A stretch of 64,000 nucleotides of DNA from Rhizophlyctis rosea (Eukaryota > Chytridiomycota > Chytridiomycetes > Rhizophlyctidales > Rhizophlyctidaceae), in the NCBI GenBank assembly GCA_027596075.1, contig JADGJC010000002.1, positions 62,001 to 126,000 of the forward strand. The letters run 5' to 3'. The notes beneath the pieces were generated by a model. The model saw only the letters and a program-made list of their open reading frames with translations, did no database searches and had not been told where the DNA came from. The position numbers were made by a program, and so were the translations under genes. Below, piece by piece: positions 35,059 through 47,748 of this stretch. Each line of letters opens with the position of its first letter. The first letter of the stretch is position 1.

Positions 35059-38000
35059 CTATATGATTTTGCGCTTCCGCTCAGTCACCGAATACCCCTG
35101 AATGATATCTCCCTTCTGGAACTCCTTGAAATTCTCAAAGTTCATCCCGCACTCCAAACCCTTCGAAGCTTCCGTAATGTCTTTCTTATGATGTTTGAAG
35201 TTCTTCAACTCACCTGATGAACGCAATTTTAGTCTACGCCCCATCTCCAACATTGTAAACAAATAAGCTCACCATCATAGATTTTCTCTCCACCTCGCAT
35301 CACCCGCACCTTATTAGCCTTCTTTATCACCCCAGTATTCACCCGACAGCCAGCCACCATGTCCGTCCCCTTCTTGATATTGATTTGAAAAGTATCCAAA
35401 ATCTCCGCCTCCCCAGTAACCTCCATCACGACTTCCATCGGAAGCATATCGCTCAACATCTCCTTCACGTCATCCAGCAACCGATAGATAATGTTGTACT
35501 CTCGGATGTCAACAGTCACAGTATTTGGTATCTGCTTGCCTTTGGGCACGTTGAACGCTATGATTTTGGCTGATACTATGGTTGAGAAATGATCAGTCGT
35601 GATTGTAACAAATCTGCCATACCTCCGGTAGCTTCCGCCATCTTCACGTCTGAGGGATTGACGGGCCCCACTCCCGAATCTACGATATTTGCGCGTACTT
35701 CGTGAGCAGGTAACGCATAAATCGACTCAACCAAGGCTTCCAAAGACCCCTGTACATCCGCTGCAGGAAGATTGAAGTCAGGCGTAGCCCCCCCAGCGAC
35801 ATCATAATGGATGCTACGCACCTTTCAATATGAGATGCAACACCTTCTCCCCATTCTCCGTTTCCAGCGTTGGAGTCGCCTCCTGATTGTCTGCCTCATC
35901 CATAGCTTTGCGGCGCGCCCGTTTCTCGTTCAATTGTTCCCGGCCCTTTTCCTCTTCTGTGCGCCTCACCCTATTTAGCCTCGTCTCAATGACTTCCTTC
36001 GCAAGATCCTGTGTACGGACACAACAAGATCAATCACCGGCTACCAAACCTCCCACATATATGGCCACCAACCTCGCTCTCAGCTTCCAAAACCTCATCT
36101 CCTGCTTCAGGAAGACCCTTCCATCCGATAACTTCAACTGGCTGAGCCGGACCGGCTTCTTGCATCGTATTCAAGTTCTCGTCGTGTAACGATCGAACCT
36201 TGCACCACACGTTGCCGGCGACGATGACTGCCCCCGGCCGAAGGGTGCCCCGTTTTACCAAGAGCGTTGCGACATTGCTGTCATACCAGTTAGCTATCCT
36301 GATTTCAAACATTCCATCATCCAGTGATTCTACACACCCACGGCCATGTGCTTGTTTAGCTTCCACAACAACGGCTTCTACATGTCCCTCCGGATCGCCT
36401 CGTAAGTCCATCACTTCCGATAATGTGACAATGGTTTCCTCGAGTTCATCCAGACCCTTGCCCTGTCGATGTGTTCAATCAACTCGAACATAACACCGGT
36501 GCATTTGTGACCAAGCCTACCGTTAGCCCAGACACCTCGACGGCAGGAATTTCTCCGCCATACTCCTCCAAGATAACTTCATGTTGCAGCAACCCCTCCT
36601 TGACGGCTTTCTGAAACAAAATGTTAGCGAGATTGCACGATATCGATGAAGTTGATAACTCACGATTTTGACGTTAGGCTTATCGCACTTATTGATGGCA
36701 ACGATGATGGGAACTATAAGGGATCGAGAGGTTGAGTATCGTAGCTAGTACGATTAAAGGGATCCACAAATTACCGTCAGCTGCCTTAGCATGTTTGATG
36801 GCCTCCACAGTTTGAGGCATAATGCCATCATCTGCCGCGACGACCAAAACCACCACATCGGTCGTCTTTGCCCCACGTGCACGCATCGCCGAAAAGGCTG
36901 CATGCCCAGGTGTGTCCATGAAGGTGATGCGCTGTCCAGAAGGCAGAACAACTGGAATTGCAACAAATAAATGGAAGAGATCACTGACGCGAAGTTCAAA
37001 GCTGCCACGCACCAGAAAAGGCTCCGATATGTTGTGTTATTCCACCAGCCTCTCCTGCCGCTACTGAAGTCTTCCGAAGCGAGTCCAAGAGTGTTGTTTT
37101 GCCGTGGTCAACATGTCCCATGATGGTTACCACAGGAGGACGTGATGGGTATGTGCTCCAATCCTCAGGTTCTAGTCTGTTGATTTTCATACACATATTT
37201 AACAAAACATTATGAAGAGCGTCTTCAAATGTCTTCAACCCACCGCGGCTCCAAGTCTTCCCCAGAATCAGTTGGTACGATTGGTTCCATATTATATTCC
37301 AATGCAACAGAACTAGCGTCCTCCGCACTAAGATCTAAACTTCCATCAATTTCACTGTCTTTCTCCATTATCTGGTGCTCCGCTTGAGTGGTACTCACGA
37401 TAAGAATGCTCAACATTCTCAAAGCCCAGCTGCACCATCTTGCGTTGTAGTCGATCTACGATTCATATCAGCCTGCATTTCATTGTAGCCATGGAGCAAG
37501 TATACGTTCAAATTACCGAAATGGACTCCGATAGCCTGACTCAATTGGAATGCACTGATCCCTTCATAGACGTGAACGTGTTTCGGCTGTTTGGCTTTCG
37601 CGAGCTCCTTCTTCCGTGCCCTCTCCTCGCGTTCCTCGCGTTCCCGCCTTTTCTTATCGTGCTCCCTCTCGCGCCTTTCACGGTCTCTCGCTTTGTCATC
37701 CCGACCGCCTCGTTTACTCCCCCGTTCCCGTCCGCTTTCCGGCTCTGCGGAATCGTCATCCATGCTGATGATGTTCTCACGATCTCTGCCTTTGTTGTCA
37801 TGATTGCCTTTCCTTTTGACGACTTCGTCCTCCAACTCGACGCCTCCTTCTTCGTTCCTCTGTCCGAACTGTTTTTTCCGACTTGCAAATTCAGGGCCAA
37901 ACGTTGATGCGTCTGGAGCCCACCGTGGCTTGACCTGCCCCTCAGACCTAGAAAGCCCCTCTCCCACACTGCCCCGACCGCGATCTGCGGGTCTTTGATT

Positions 38001-38435
38001 GTGCGAGGCCAACTGGGACGCGGCTGGTCGACTTCGTTCAGCGAAAGCGGAAGGTGGTGAGTGTTGCGTCTCAGACAAAGTGGTATGACCTTCGGCCGGT
38101 CGAGTGGGTGTAGAAGGCTGCTGCCGATCTTCGCCGTTTCGCGGTATTGGTGGACTCGGTTTCATGAATGCACCGAAGCCAGCGCTGAAACTTCCGCTCC
38201 AGTTAGCCTTCGGCGGTGTCGGGGGCGCAATTTTAGCACCTCCTCTTTCAAAACGTGCTCTGTCGCTACTGAACGATGGGCCCCTCCCCTGTTGCTGGAC
38301 CCTCGCGGTACCCCTCTCATTGGGTTTGGGGAGAATTTGCGCCCGTGCATTTGAATAGTGCCGACATTGTGTTGAGCGCCGAGCCAATGAGTGTGGTATG
38401 CCTTTCACATCGGTAAGAAAATATGTCGGGGTCAT
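35059..38435 (-). CDS. MTIF2: Mitochondrial translation initiation factor IF-2
   Basis: GTPase that brings initiator tRNA to the mitochondrial small ribosomal subunit. Start ATG 38433-38435; the N-terminus has a presequence-like stretch with a probable cleavage region [16 protein letters not shown] disordered charged segment follows ([19 protein letters not shown]). The G domain shows [19 protein letters not shown] (G1, about 37115), GITQHIGAF (G2), [18 protein letters not shown] (G3, about 36900) and the NK(C)DKPN motif (G4, about 36680). Domain II/III pieces include [19 protein letters not shown], and the C-terminal domain [51 protein letters not shown]. Stop at 35059-35061. At least eight introns. 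All motifs needed for GTP binding are present. Confidence 0.93.
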
Positions 38436-39191
38436 GACGGATTCATTTCATGATTTTAGCTTCGGCTGGTGGAAGAGATCTTCAAACTTGGGAGGATCGT
38501 TTTAGCGTGAAAGGATTGAATGGGTCACCAAAAATTCAGTGCTGAGGCTCTGACTCATGATGAGTCATTGATGCGTTTGACCCAGGGCCCAGTGGGGCCT
38601 CATTTCCCAGACCCCAAATGCTGACTCAAACAGTTCAATGGAACCCGGAGCCCCGGACACGGAACCGTGTATCACCAGCCGCTACCCCACTGCGATAGGC
38701 TCTTCAGTCCGAAGGTGGAAAAAAGGTTTTGGTCACGTGATTTACCTACGATATACGCGGTATGACCCAGTGCCCACCAGGGGAGATAAAGAAGCGGCGC
38801 AGCACCTGTGTGACGTGCACGCTCCCGGTCGAGAATGGCCTTGATTTTTTCTCAAAACGTCCTCCGCTGCTGGTCGAGGATACTGCCCTTTCCTCAACTT
38901 CATCCCGAACAAAATCTTAACCCACACTTTAGCAAAGTCACTGCATCAGCCCGCCTACCCATAGAAGTTTGACTGCTAGTGACATAGTTCTGCCGTCGAA
39001 ATCTGTCTCTTGAGATTTGGCCCTTAGAGTTATTTATATCATCCAAGACGACTTTGGAAACAGTTGTTATTCTTATTGTGAGAAACGGACCACTTTTACT
39101 TAGGTATTGTCAAAAGGAACACAGATATATGTACGCTGCTGAGGTCGCAAGTTTAACCTTAGTTTGCTCAGCTTCAGCGACCATAGATATA
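38436..39191. promoter_or_regulatory. Divergent region, mtIF-2 / mitoferrin, with clustered TGACTCA sites
   Basis: About 750 bp. TGACTCATGATGAGTCA at 38551-38567 is two inverted Gcn4/AP-1-type sites three bases apart, and another TGACTCA is at 38622-38628; all lie 115-195 bp upstream of the mtIF-2 ATG. No gene recognised. Binding is inferred from motif only. Confidence 0.5.
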
Positions 39192-40379
39192 ATGACTGAT
39201 AGCGTGGAGGAGGTCGATTATGAGTCTCTGCCCACGACCTCTGTTGCGACAAACATGATGGCTGGGGCGTTGGCTGGCATCACAGAGCACGCGGTTATGT
39301 TTCCTTTTGATAGTATAAAGGTGTGTGTGGCTTGCGCATTTGCAGAGTTGGGCCATCGGACTGATCCATCATCAGACGCGGATGCAATTGCTATCACCCA
39401 ATCCGCAAGCCATCTATTCTGGAGTAGCCAATGCACTATCGCGTATCACAACAACAGAAGGATTCAATGCATTATGGCGAGGAGTAAGCTCAGTGATTGT
39501 GGGGGCCGGTCCCGCGCACGCTTTATATTTCGCAACATATGAGAAGTGCAAGGAGGTATTCATCAACGGGGAGGACGGAGAGCATCATTTGGCACATGGT
39601 ATGTTGAGCTGGACGGATGCACTACGGACGGATGCGCGGGGTTTGCTTATCCACTTTTGGCCTCTGATAGGTGCTGCCGGGGCGTGTGCAACGGTCATGA
39701 GTGACGGTTTGATGAATCCCTTTGACGGTTGGTATTTGATTTGCCAAGTGATCACTTTCGAGCGCTTCTGATTTGCCATGACAGTGATTAAACAACGGAT
39801 GCAAGTACACGGATCAGCCTACCGGAGTGCGTTGCAATGCGGTCTCTCTGTACTGAGAACCGAAGGAGTCAGCGCATTTTACATATCATATCCCACAACC
39901 ATCATGATGACCATCCCATTCCAATCTATCCAATTCGTCACATATGAGTACTTCCGAAAACGATTCAACCCATCGGGCGTTTACGACCCGAGAACACATA
40001 TCGTTGCCGGAGCATTGGCGGGTGCAACTGCTGCGGCTGTCACAACTCCCTTAGACGTAGCGAAGACACTGCTGCAAACGCGGGGCGTCACAACGGATGC
40101 CGTGATTCGGAACGCATCGGGAATGGTGGAAGCGTTCCGCATCATTTACCAACGGCACGGGTGGGTGGGCTTTACGAGGGGATTGAAGGCACGCGTTTTG
40201 TCGCACATGCCCGCAACAGCCATTTGCTGGACTACGGTATGTTTGCTTTGCCGAGACATTTCCCAAGACAATATCTGACGTATTGTGTTCCGCAGTACGA
40301 GTTCATGAAAATGATGTTGACATCACCGTCACCATCAATAGCCAAGGAGCCCCTTCAGGTTGCAAAGCAGCAGACTTGA
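39192..40379 (+). CDS. Mitoferrin-like mitochondrial iron carrier (Mrs3/Mrs4 type)
   Basis: Inner-membrane solute carrier (SLC25) bringing ferrous iron into mitochondria. ATG at 39192. Three carrier repeats: first [27 protein letters not shown] then across an intron (about 39321-39375) [10 protein letters not shown]; second [33 protein letters not shown] spliced to [10 protein letters not shown]; third [30 protein letters not shown] and [24 protein letters not shown], last exon [12 protein letters not shown], stop 40377-40379. The three signatures are PFDSIK, PFDVIK and PLDVAK. The [20 protein letters not shown] and [18 protein letters not shown] segments are characteristic of mitoferrins. 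One middle exon (about 39601-39730) has an intron right after HLAHG. Confidence 0.9.
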
Positions 40380-41675
40380 ACATACTAAGTTGTCCTACTA
40401 CCACCCCCCGATCAAACTTCCGTGGGCCTGGCCCCCACGGTGTAGAGTTTTGCAGATATGTCGTAGATATTGTATTTAAATACAACTTTTCCTCCCCTTC
40501 CTGTGTACTATACAAGACGCAAATTTTGTCAACATGTAATGATTTTGTCTTCGCCATGAACGCGTGGCAGTTTTTTACAGATCGCAAATGCTTCCGCCTG
40601 GTTTGAATGGAATCATATTTGTGCAGCTGAGCTGGAGTCATTCAATTAAGTGACTCAGAATGAGACCAAAAGATTAACGGCGTCAATGTTTGTTCTCTGT
40701 AGCTTCAATCCGAAGGTTATCATCATGGGAACACACCTACTAGCCTGCAATTGGAGCAATCCCAAATCAGAGCAGAATGTGGCGTGTCGACGCTACGCCT
40801 CAAAACACCAGTTCAGGGCGCCCGATGTGCTGATGCCATTGAACCTTCATTTCAGTACCAACCCGGTGATTCTTCGGCAAATCTCGCGGGGCGACTCTCG
40901 CAAGGCGGCACTGCCTAATGTAGCCAGATATGGTTCGTGTAATGAGGTGCAATTCATAATGAACCTAAGGAAAACGTATCGGAGCATCGGCTGCACCTGC
41001 TTCGGGCTCCAGGTCAGCAGCTGTTTGGTATGCCCCTCAACATGGGACTGGCAGAGCAAGGGCAACCGCGTTTGGCGCCAACACCGACAACTGGCGGTGC
41101 GTGGCGTCTCAAGTAAGATTGTAAGGTGTGCAATCGACCTGTATTGGCAGATCCATCGGCGGGAGTGGCGGGGGAAGCATGAACAATGTAGCATCCAGCT
41201 ACATCACCGACGTATGGCATACCGGGACGACCGAGCGAATATATACGGCGGATCAAGGAAAGACCAGGATATGGTGGGCATTACGAAAAGTGTAGGCCCA
41301 TAACTTGAAATGTGAAGGTGCGGGGTCCTTTTATAACTTTCTGTCAAAACAGCTTGCGCGATTCATGTTTGGGTGTGCGTGATTGGGCGCGGATCGTCCC
41401 ATGGCCCAACAGGGGCAAAGGCTCCAACCTGCTGCGCAGTGGCGCTAACGTGGCACATTGACGTACACAAGCCACTCAATGGACCCACCTTGCTCCCGCC
41501 GCTTGCTCCAGCTGCTCTGCTTTCTCTCTCATCCTCCAGAAACAGTGGAAACAGCTCAACCTGTGCATCCCCGGCATTAACAACACTTCCTTCTCCATCG
41601 GAAGTTGCGATGCGACCGACTTCTTTACTTAGGGTCTGAGAGTACAATATCTACGACTTCGAACCACGGCAAGCC
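40380..41675. other. Intergenic gap without confident gene
   Basis: About 1.3 kb, the second longest gap. An uninterrupted plus-strand frame of 217 codons (40650-41303) has no recognisable composition or family, and minus-strand frames overlap it (40847-41194, 41014-41256). A TATAAA-like box in minus orientation near 41330 and a TGACTCA near 40650 are seen. I leave it uncalled. Confidence 0.3.
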
Positions 41676-43063
41676 ATGAAGCTGCCGCCTCTGCCCTCCA
41701 TCGGGGAGGTGCTTGCCATTTACAACGTGAAGGCGACGGAGAAGCTCGGTCAAAACTTCCTGATCAACGCATATGAGTCGGGTGCGTCAACCTTGCTGTG
41801 CTTTTTTGACAAAGTCACGCTCCTTACTAGTGCGGTGCAGCAAAGTTTGTTCGTACTATGGGAACGATATCCCCACAGAGCGTTGTTATGGAAGTAGGAC
41901 CGGGTAATATGTTGGAGTTTGTTAGACTTTCTTCCGTGCTTGCTGACCACTGTGCTGTCAATAGGGGTTGGATCTATCACGCGTGCACTTTTGGATGCCG
42001 GAGCCGAGAAACTGGTGGCGATCGAAAAGGACACACGTTTATTGCCAATGTTGGGGGTGTGTTGTGCTCTCGACGGGAAATATTGCGCGCTTCAGACGTC
42101 TTGACTGCCAGCACAGAAATTGTCTGATGCATCCGAAGGGCGCCTGCATGTGATTCACGGAGACGCAATGTCATTCAAAGGCTTAGAAGCTCTGAAGCAG
42201 ATTGTCGACCCCTCAGTAGGTAGGATTTTCTCTGTTTGCGCAGGATGGATCGGCTACTTATGGATACGGGCCAACTGCCAGTTCCAGAAAAGGTGCATAT
42301 CGTTGGGAACTTACCATTCAACATCGCCACCCCGTTGATCACAAAATGGGTGCACGAAGTGCTGGTCGATCAAACATTTGGGACATCTTTGCAGGGCAAG
42401 GTTGATTTCACCTTGGGTGTTCAGAAAGAATGTAAGGCTAACTTGTGGTTTCATTTTTCGAGATTGCTTATCTCCGTTTGACATTCGCAGTTGGCGAGGT
42501 TGGTAGAAACAAGAGGTAGAAAAGTTTCGCGTGACTCATCTGATGCGAAAAACATGTTGCAGCGGATGACGGCTCCTATCGGAAGTGGTGACCGTGGACC
42601 CGTGAGTGTACTTTGTCAGGCACTCTATCATGTCACCATGGAGCATCTTATATTGCGAGGATCCTTTCGTCCAAAGCCCCATGTATGGAGCATGATGTCG
42701 GCAATCGCTTCATAGCATAGCTAATCGTTTGTGTGTCAAGGTGGATGCTTGCGTTATCCGCATGGACCCTCACCCCGCCCGGTTATTGGATGCTTCAGGT
42801 ATGTTGACATGCTGATGTAGTCTATCACCCTCGCTGACATTGTCACAATAGTGTCCTCCCATTACTTCATGTCTTTGCTTAAGTATACGTTCCAGCAACG
42901 TAAAAAAATGCTGCGCTCATCGTTGAGCACAATCCTGGGACCGTCCGCACAGGATATTTTGGCGGAAAATAACATAGATCCGGCGTCAAGACCCCAAGAA
43001 CTCGAAGCAGCGGACTTTTGTAGATTGGCAGGCATTCTGCACAGGAGGAAGATTTCGTTCTGA
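41676..43063 (+). CDS. TFB1M: Mitochondrial rRNA adenine dimethyltransferase (TFB1M / KsgA-Dim1 family)
   Basis: Dimethylates two adenines in the 3' stem-loop of the mitochondrial small-subunit rRNA. Start ATG 41676 (MKLPPLPSIGEVLAIYNV; human TFB1M has RLPPLPTIREIIKL). Motifs: EKLGQNFLIN, VVMEVGPG split from VGSITRALLDAGAEKLVAIEKDTR, LHVIHGDAMSFKG, the catalytic motif VHIVGNLPFNIATPLITKW (about 42295), LGVQKEV, SFRPKPHV and VDACVIRMDPHP, and a C-terminal helical end AADFCRLAGILHRR, stop 43061-43063. About eight introns. The GNLPFN motif keeps the N-L-P-F needed to position the adenine. In budding yeast the related Mtf1 has become a transcription factor; the intact motif here argues for methylation. 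Confidence 0.92.
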
Positions 43064-43412
43064 TGCTTATGGGCGCAAAGTGTAAATACGGTAGATATGG
43101 TTCAAAAATTGCATGTAAATATTGTCCAATTGTCGTTTTCCCGTGTATATTTTTGGTGAAATGTGCAAGCCACCGTGACGTCCATTTACGTCTGCCAGGT
43201 CGGACAAATACCGAAGCCAGGAACGCAAAATATTCGCTGGCTGCGGGCTCTTGTCGATGTTCACACATTTCTGTTCTTGGCAAACTGGAACACCCAATTC
43301 ATCATCTCCATCCACACAGCGGCAACTGTACTGCGACCGCACTTCGAACAAACAGATACGTCCCCTTACTGTGTACTCGTTCTTTCAGCACAAGGGAGGT
43401 CCAGCTGTAGCA
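43064..43412. other. Short intergenic gap, EXO1 promoter side
   Basis: About 350 bp between TFB1M and EXO1 on the same strand. No gene recognised. Confidence 0.3.
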
Positions 43413-45807
43413 TGGGGATTCAGGGGCTTTTGCCCTTGCTGAAAGACATTCAACGTCCCGTAAACATCAAGGATTACGAAGGTCAATCAATCGCCGTCGA
43501 CGCATATGTATGGCTACATAAGGGCGCCTTTGGTTGCGCGCTGGATCTGTGCCAAGGTGTTCCCACCAGAAAGTGAGTGGACGCAGTATACCTATGAACG
43601 GATAGTGTGAACTTCTGCTAAACTGGTACAGATATGTGGACTTTTGTATGAGGAAGGTTCGCAGCCTACAAGAACATAAAGTGTGGCCCATACTTGTATT
43701 TGATGGTGGTATGTGACCATCCCCTTGTGAGGAGCATATGTGGAAAGCTCATTTTAGTACCGTAGGTCACTTGCCGATGAAAGCTCAGACAGAGAAGAAC
43801 AGACGAAGGTATTGTGATTCATCATCCATAACTTTGAACCCACGACTGACACACCTGCCGTAGAAAAAGGGAAGAGAATCGACAACAAGGGCTGGTATAT
43901 CTCCGCAATGGGCAAAAATCAAAAGCCGTTGAGTGCTTTCAAACATGCGTGGATGTAACACCGCGAATGGCGTATGAGCTCATCAAGGTATCTTCCAAAT
44001 TGCCATGACTCATGTGCACGGTCGTGTTCAGCATCTTTCGTAGGACCTAAGAGCTGCCAATGTTGAATATATCGTAGCGCCATATGAGGCGGATGCACAA
44101 CTGGCCTTTCTCGCCAAATCGGATATTGTCTCGGCAGTCATATCAGAAGATTCGGACTTGTTGGTGTTTGGATGCCCGAAGGTACAGACGAGCCGAACAT
44201 CAACCTTCAATTCAATCCTGACCTTTCGGATTTTCAGGTCATATACAAACTAGACAATCAAGGGAATGGGATTGAGATAAACCTTGAAAATCTCAGTCAA
44301 ATCACGGGGATGACATTTTGGACGCATCGGACCTTTCGTCAGATGTGCATACTATCAGGATGCGATTATTTGGAATCGGCGCATGGAATCGGCATCAAGA
44401 AGGCCCAATCTTTGTTCACTGGACGATCGTTGCAAGCGGAGCAAGTAAGAATGCACTCTGAAATCATAGTCAAGCAATCTTCCTCACAACCCCATCATTG
44501 CCGACTTTGAAGATCATCAAACAGTGGACCACTTGGGGCAAAGCTTGCAATGCACCAGCCAAAATGCCGCCAGATTACCTGAACCGCTTTCGAAAGGCGG
44601 AACTAACGTTTTTACATCAACGCGTGTACGATCCTGAAATTGGCGGCCTGGTACCATTGACGCCTTTTCCTGAAGGATTCGACGTTGATTATCCTGACAC
44701 TGATTTCCTTGGACCGTATGTACATCCGTTGCTATTACCCACTCATGGCAGTCCTGACTGTTGTGTTTGACAAGAGATCTTCCTGCCGACATTGCGAAGG
44801 GCATTGCTCTCGGTGACATTGATCCAATATCCAAACGGTCCTTTGACGGCGAAGGCTTGGGAGGGCTAAAGGATGATGGAAACAAGTTGGCGCCTGGTTG
44901 GTCAGAAGAACCCCATGAAGACGCCGAAAATGTTGAGCCTCAACCCAATACTCGCTCTCCGAGTGGTACGTATTGTCGTATCAATGCACAACATTCAGCT
45001 AACGAGGCGTATCAAATAGGTAACACAACTCCCAAACTGTTTCCTATCTTCCATTCTGGTCCCGCCACCCGAAAAAACCCAACGCCGACACCGTCCAAAT
45101 CTGCAATCGCAACACCTGCCCGTGCATCAGTGAGCCAGCAGTCAGCAAAGGCTTCCACCTTTCCCCTTCCACCTTGCCGCAACGTGTTGGACATCCGATC
45201 CCGCCCCACCGCTTCACTTGGACCTAGGAAGGAGACTTCCGCTGTTTCTCCATTCTTCAAATCGCTGTCGTCTTTGCAGAAGCAGATAGGGAGAGTGGGA
45301 GCAAGAGGAGATCATGCGGGCGATGCATCTTTGAAGGAGGAGCCGATTTTGTTGGGCGAGTCTGAAGAAACCATAAACGATAGCTCGATACCACATGACG
45401 AGGGGGGTGACCGGCAATACGAGGGTGACGCTGAATCTGATACGGAGGATATCCTTCGGACCCCTTCTTTGCGAGATCGCCTGCTGGAATTCAAAGCAGA
45501 TGCCATCAGCGTATTACGCAAATATGAAGGGGTGACTTTCGACAGTGGGGTAACGAAGAAGCGACGATTGACCTATTTCTACGCTTCGTCCTCTCGGGAT
45601 ACAATCGAGGCTCCATCAAACAATCAGGAAGATCCAGTAGTGTCTCGCGAAGGAAACATTGCATCATCAAGCACGGGCTCGAGTGCGCCGTCCCGCACAT
45701 CACATCTGTTTCGGTCCAGTTCTTTCCTCGCCGGGTTTGCTTCGAAGTATAGCGTAAATAGTGAAACGGTAAGCCGAAGGCGGAAAATCATTAAGAATTG
45801 TAACTGA
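43413..45807 (+). CDS. EXO1: Exonuclease 1 (XPG/FEN family), 5'-3' exonuclease and flap nuclease
   Basis: Resects DNA ends and removes mismatched strands in mismatch repair and recombination. Start ATG 43413 gives [13 protein letters not shown] with the N-terminal Met-Gly used in the active site. N-domain: [28 protein letters not shown], then the helical arch [19 protein letters not shown]-domain: [19 protein letters not shown] and [16 protein letters not shown] with the metal-binding acidic residues, joined over an intron (about 44180-44237) to [11 protein letters not shown], then [21 protein letters not shown] (H3TH motif). The C-terminal half from about 44770 to 45807 is disordered and Ser-rich, as usual for EXO1 regulatory tails, and contains no clear domain. 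Stop 45805-45807. Confidence 0.93.
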
Positions 45808-46082
45808 TGAAGAGAACAGTCGGGCAGCCAAGTACGATCTGCTCCTGCCAAGAAGCGATTGGGCGTCGGAAGAATGAAAAGACAATCATTATGAAGATGT
45901 CCTCGGAACTTTCTGTACATAGATCATTTCCTACGATTTTGTATGCACCCAACTGTAAATATAGTACGGCGGCATTTTTTGTTCATATGTTCATGCTTTT
46001 GTTACAATCAATTCACTATCTACACTTGCACACTATTGGATACAAGGAGGAGGAGGGGTAGTTTTTTAACCAGGTTCCAGCA

Positions 46083-47748
46083 TCATGAGAGCTTTTTGAA
46101 ACCGAATGCTTCCAGTGTTCCCTTCGGGTTCACCGTCTTCTCCTCCTTCTTCTTTCTATTGGAAGACCCATCCGTTCCATCAAATCCTACAGCCTGCAAA
46201 ACCTTGTCGAAAACTTCGGCCGCCACGCTACCCCCTGTTGCCTGCGCGTGTCCTCTTGCAAAGTCTTCTCCAACCTCGTCCGCCAGGCCTGGTACGCCGG
46301 TGACGGCCTCACGCAGAAAGGCGATGATGTCAATGGGCGTTGGGGATGCCTGAGTGCCACCACCAGCTTTCGCTATCCGCATCGCAAAGTTGACGCGGCC
46401 CGGCAGGTATGAGGTGTTGGCGACCATGACAATTTCCAGGGATTTTCCTTTCAGGGTGTTTGCCCATCGGGAAGCTATTACAGGGTGAACTTGACAAGGG
46501 GAGTCTATTCGGATCAGTGCAACCCGTCCTAGGGTGATATCAAGTGAGCTTTGGTCGACTGTGGAGCGGAATAGACAGGCAGCACACTGACCATCACTTG
46601 AAAATTTTGGAGGTGCTCGCGAACACCGTTGGATTTCTGCCGAGACATCCGACCGGCAATTCTGTAACTTTGCAGCGTCCGACACTTTACGCTGAGAAAT
46701 GTCCGCTGCCGTACTTGAAGCTAGTAGTGCACGCCAAGCTGGTGTTGGATCTGACAAGGCAGCTCTTCGTGCTGAAATGCATATCAGCTTCTGCTGCTTC
46801 CCGTGCTCACTTAACAATCAAGAATGCCACATACGTGCATTCAACAATGCGACAGCATCAGAGATGTGTTTTCCACGAGTCTTCCCGGCCGCATCACTCA
46901 AATCGGGGAAAGGGTGCTCCCATTTGAAGCTTGTTCCCAAGTCGCCTGCAGTGCCCACAACTGCCAACCACGCTAGGTGTTTTCGGACATCGGAGTGTAG
47001 AGGTTCGCAAAGGATGAAAGCCAGGAGACTAGATGTTGCTATAGGTTCGTACCCGTATGCGCATACAACCTGTTCGATACTTCACTATCAATATCAACTA
47101 TCAGGAAAGCTTTCGGCGTCAAAACTCACCATTGCACCTTTTGGGAAATCCATGCTCTGATGGTGGTCAATTATCAGAGTATCAACTTCGTCTCCCACTA
47201 CTGCCTCCCCACCTCGGCTTCCTTGGTCAACCACAATGCAAACGCTAGAATTGTAACTTTTCAAACGTTCCCGTTCGTCCTCACGATGCACATTGCTACC
47301 CTTCTCCACAAAGTGAACCATGATATTCGACTCGCTCATACCCATTAGCAACAGCGTTTTGTATATGATCATCCCTCCAGTGAGACCATCTGCATCTTTA
47401 TCGGGTACGAGGAGGATGCGTGGAGATGGGTTTCTAGTTGGAAGAGAACGAAGAAATTCACGTGCCGTATTGAGAGACGATGCAGATGTTGGCCATGGTC
47501 GGAATGGACGGGGTGAGGGGGATCGGGAAGCTGTTGAGGCTAGCATTCGTGGCTGGTGTGTGAGTATTGCAGTCTGTGAAATACAATATCGATATTAGCC
47601 TACCTGGTGAAACCGCTCGTTTTTTCCCCGGCATGCTGGTTTTTGTATGTTGTTCTCTGCAGTATGGAAATCGCCACTTACAATTCAAGGTGCCTAATGA
47701 TATGATCTTCCAGCTTACGCGACGTCGACTAAGGGCTGCCAAAAGCAT
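46083..47748 (-). CDS. DHH-family phosphoesterase, RecJ-like, possibly mitochondrial
   Basis: DHH/DHHA1 phosphoesterase; family members act on single-stranded nucleic acid or small phosphorylated substrates. Motifs: RILLVPDKDADGLTGG (motif I, about 47410), CIVVDQGSRGGEAV, TLIIDHHQSM (the DHH motif, about 47180), and after an intron (about 47052-47128) LAWLAVVGTAGDLG. The C-terminal part holds a DHHA1-like domain, VNFAMRIAKAGGG with the conserved glycines and GHAQATGGSVAAEVFDKVL; stop at 46083-46085. The DHH exon can start at 47546, but a splice model extends it to ATG 47746-47748 with two extra short exons, giving an Arg-rich, acid-poor N-terminus (MLLAALSRRRNN) that would suit mitochondrial import. 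Specific substrate is not known. Confidence 0.8.

Noticed and set aside
34834..35217. Open frame running out of repeat copy B
   Set aside because: It overlaps antisense the secure C-terminal exons of mtIF-2 and has no own family signal.
37440..38358. Several plus-strand frames
   Set aside because: Shadows of the charged N-terminal region of mtIF-2 on the opposite strand.
40650..41303. Open frame of 217 codons on the plus strand
   Set aside because: No recognisable family or structural pattern, overlapped by minus-strand frames, and a frame of this length can occur by chance once in a window this size. It stays uncalled rather than excluded.
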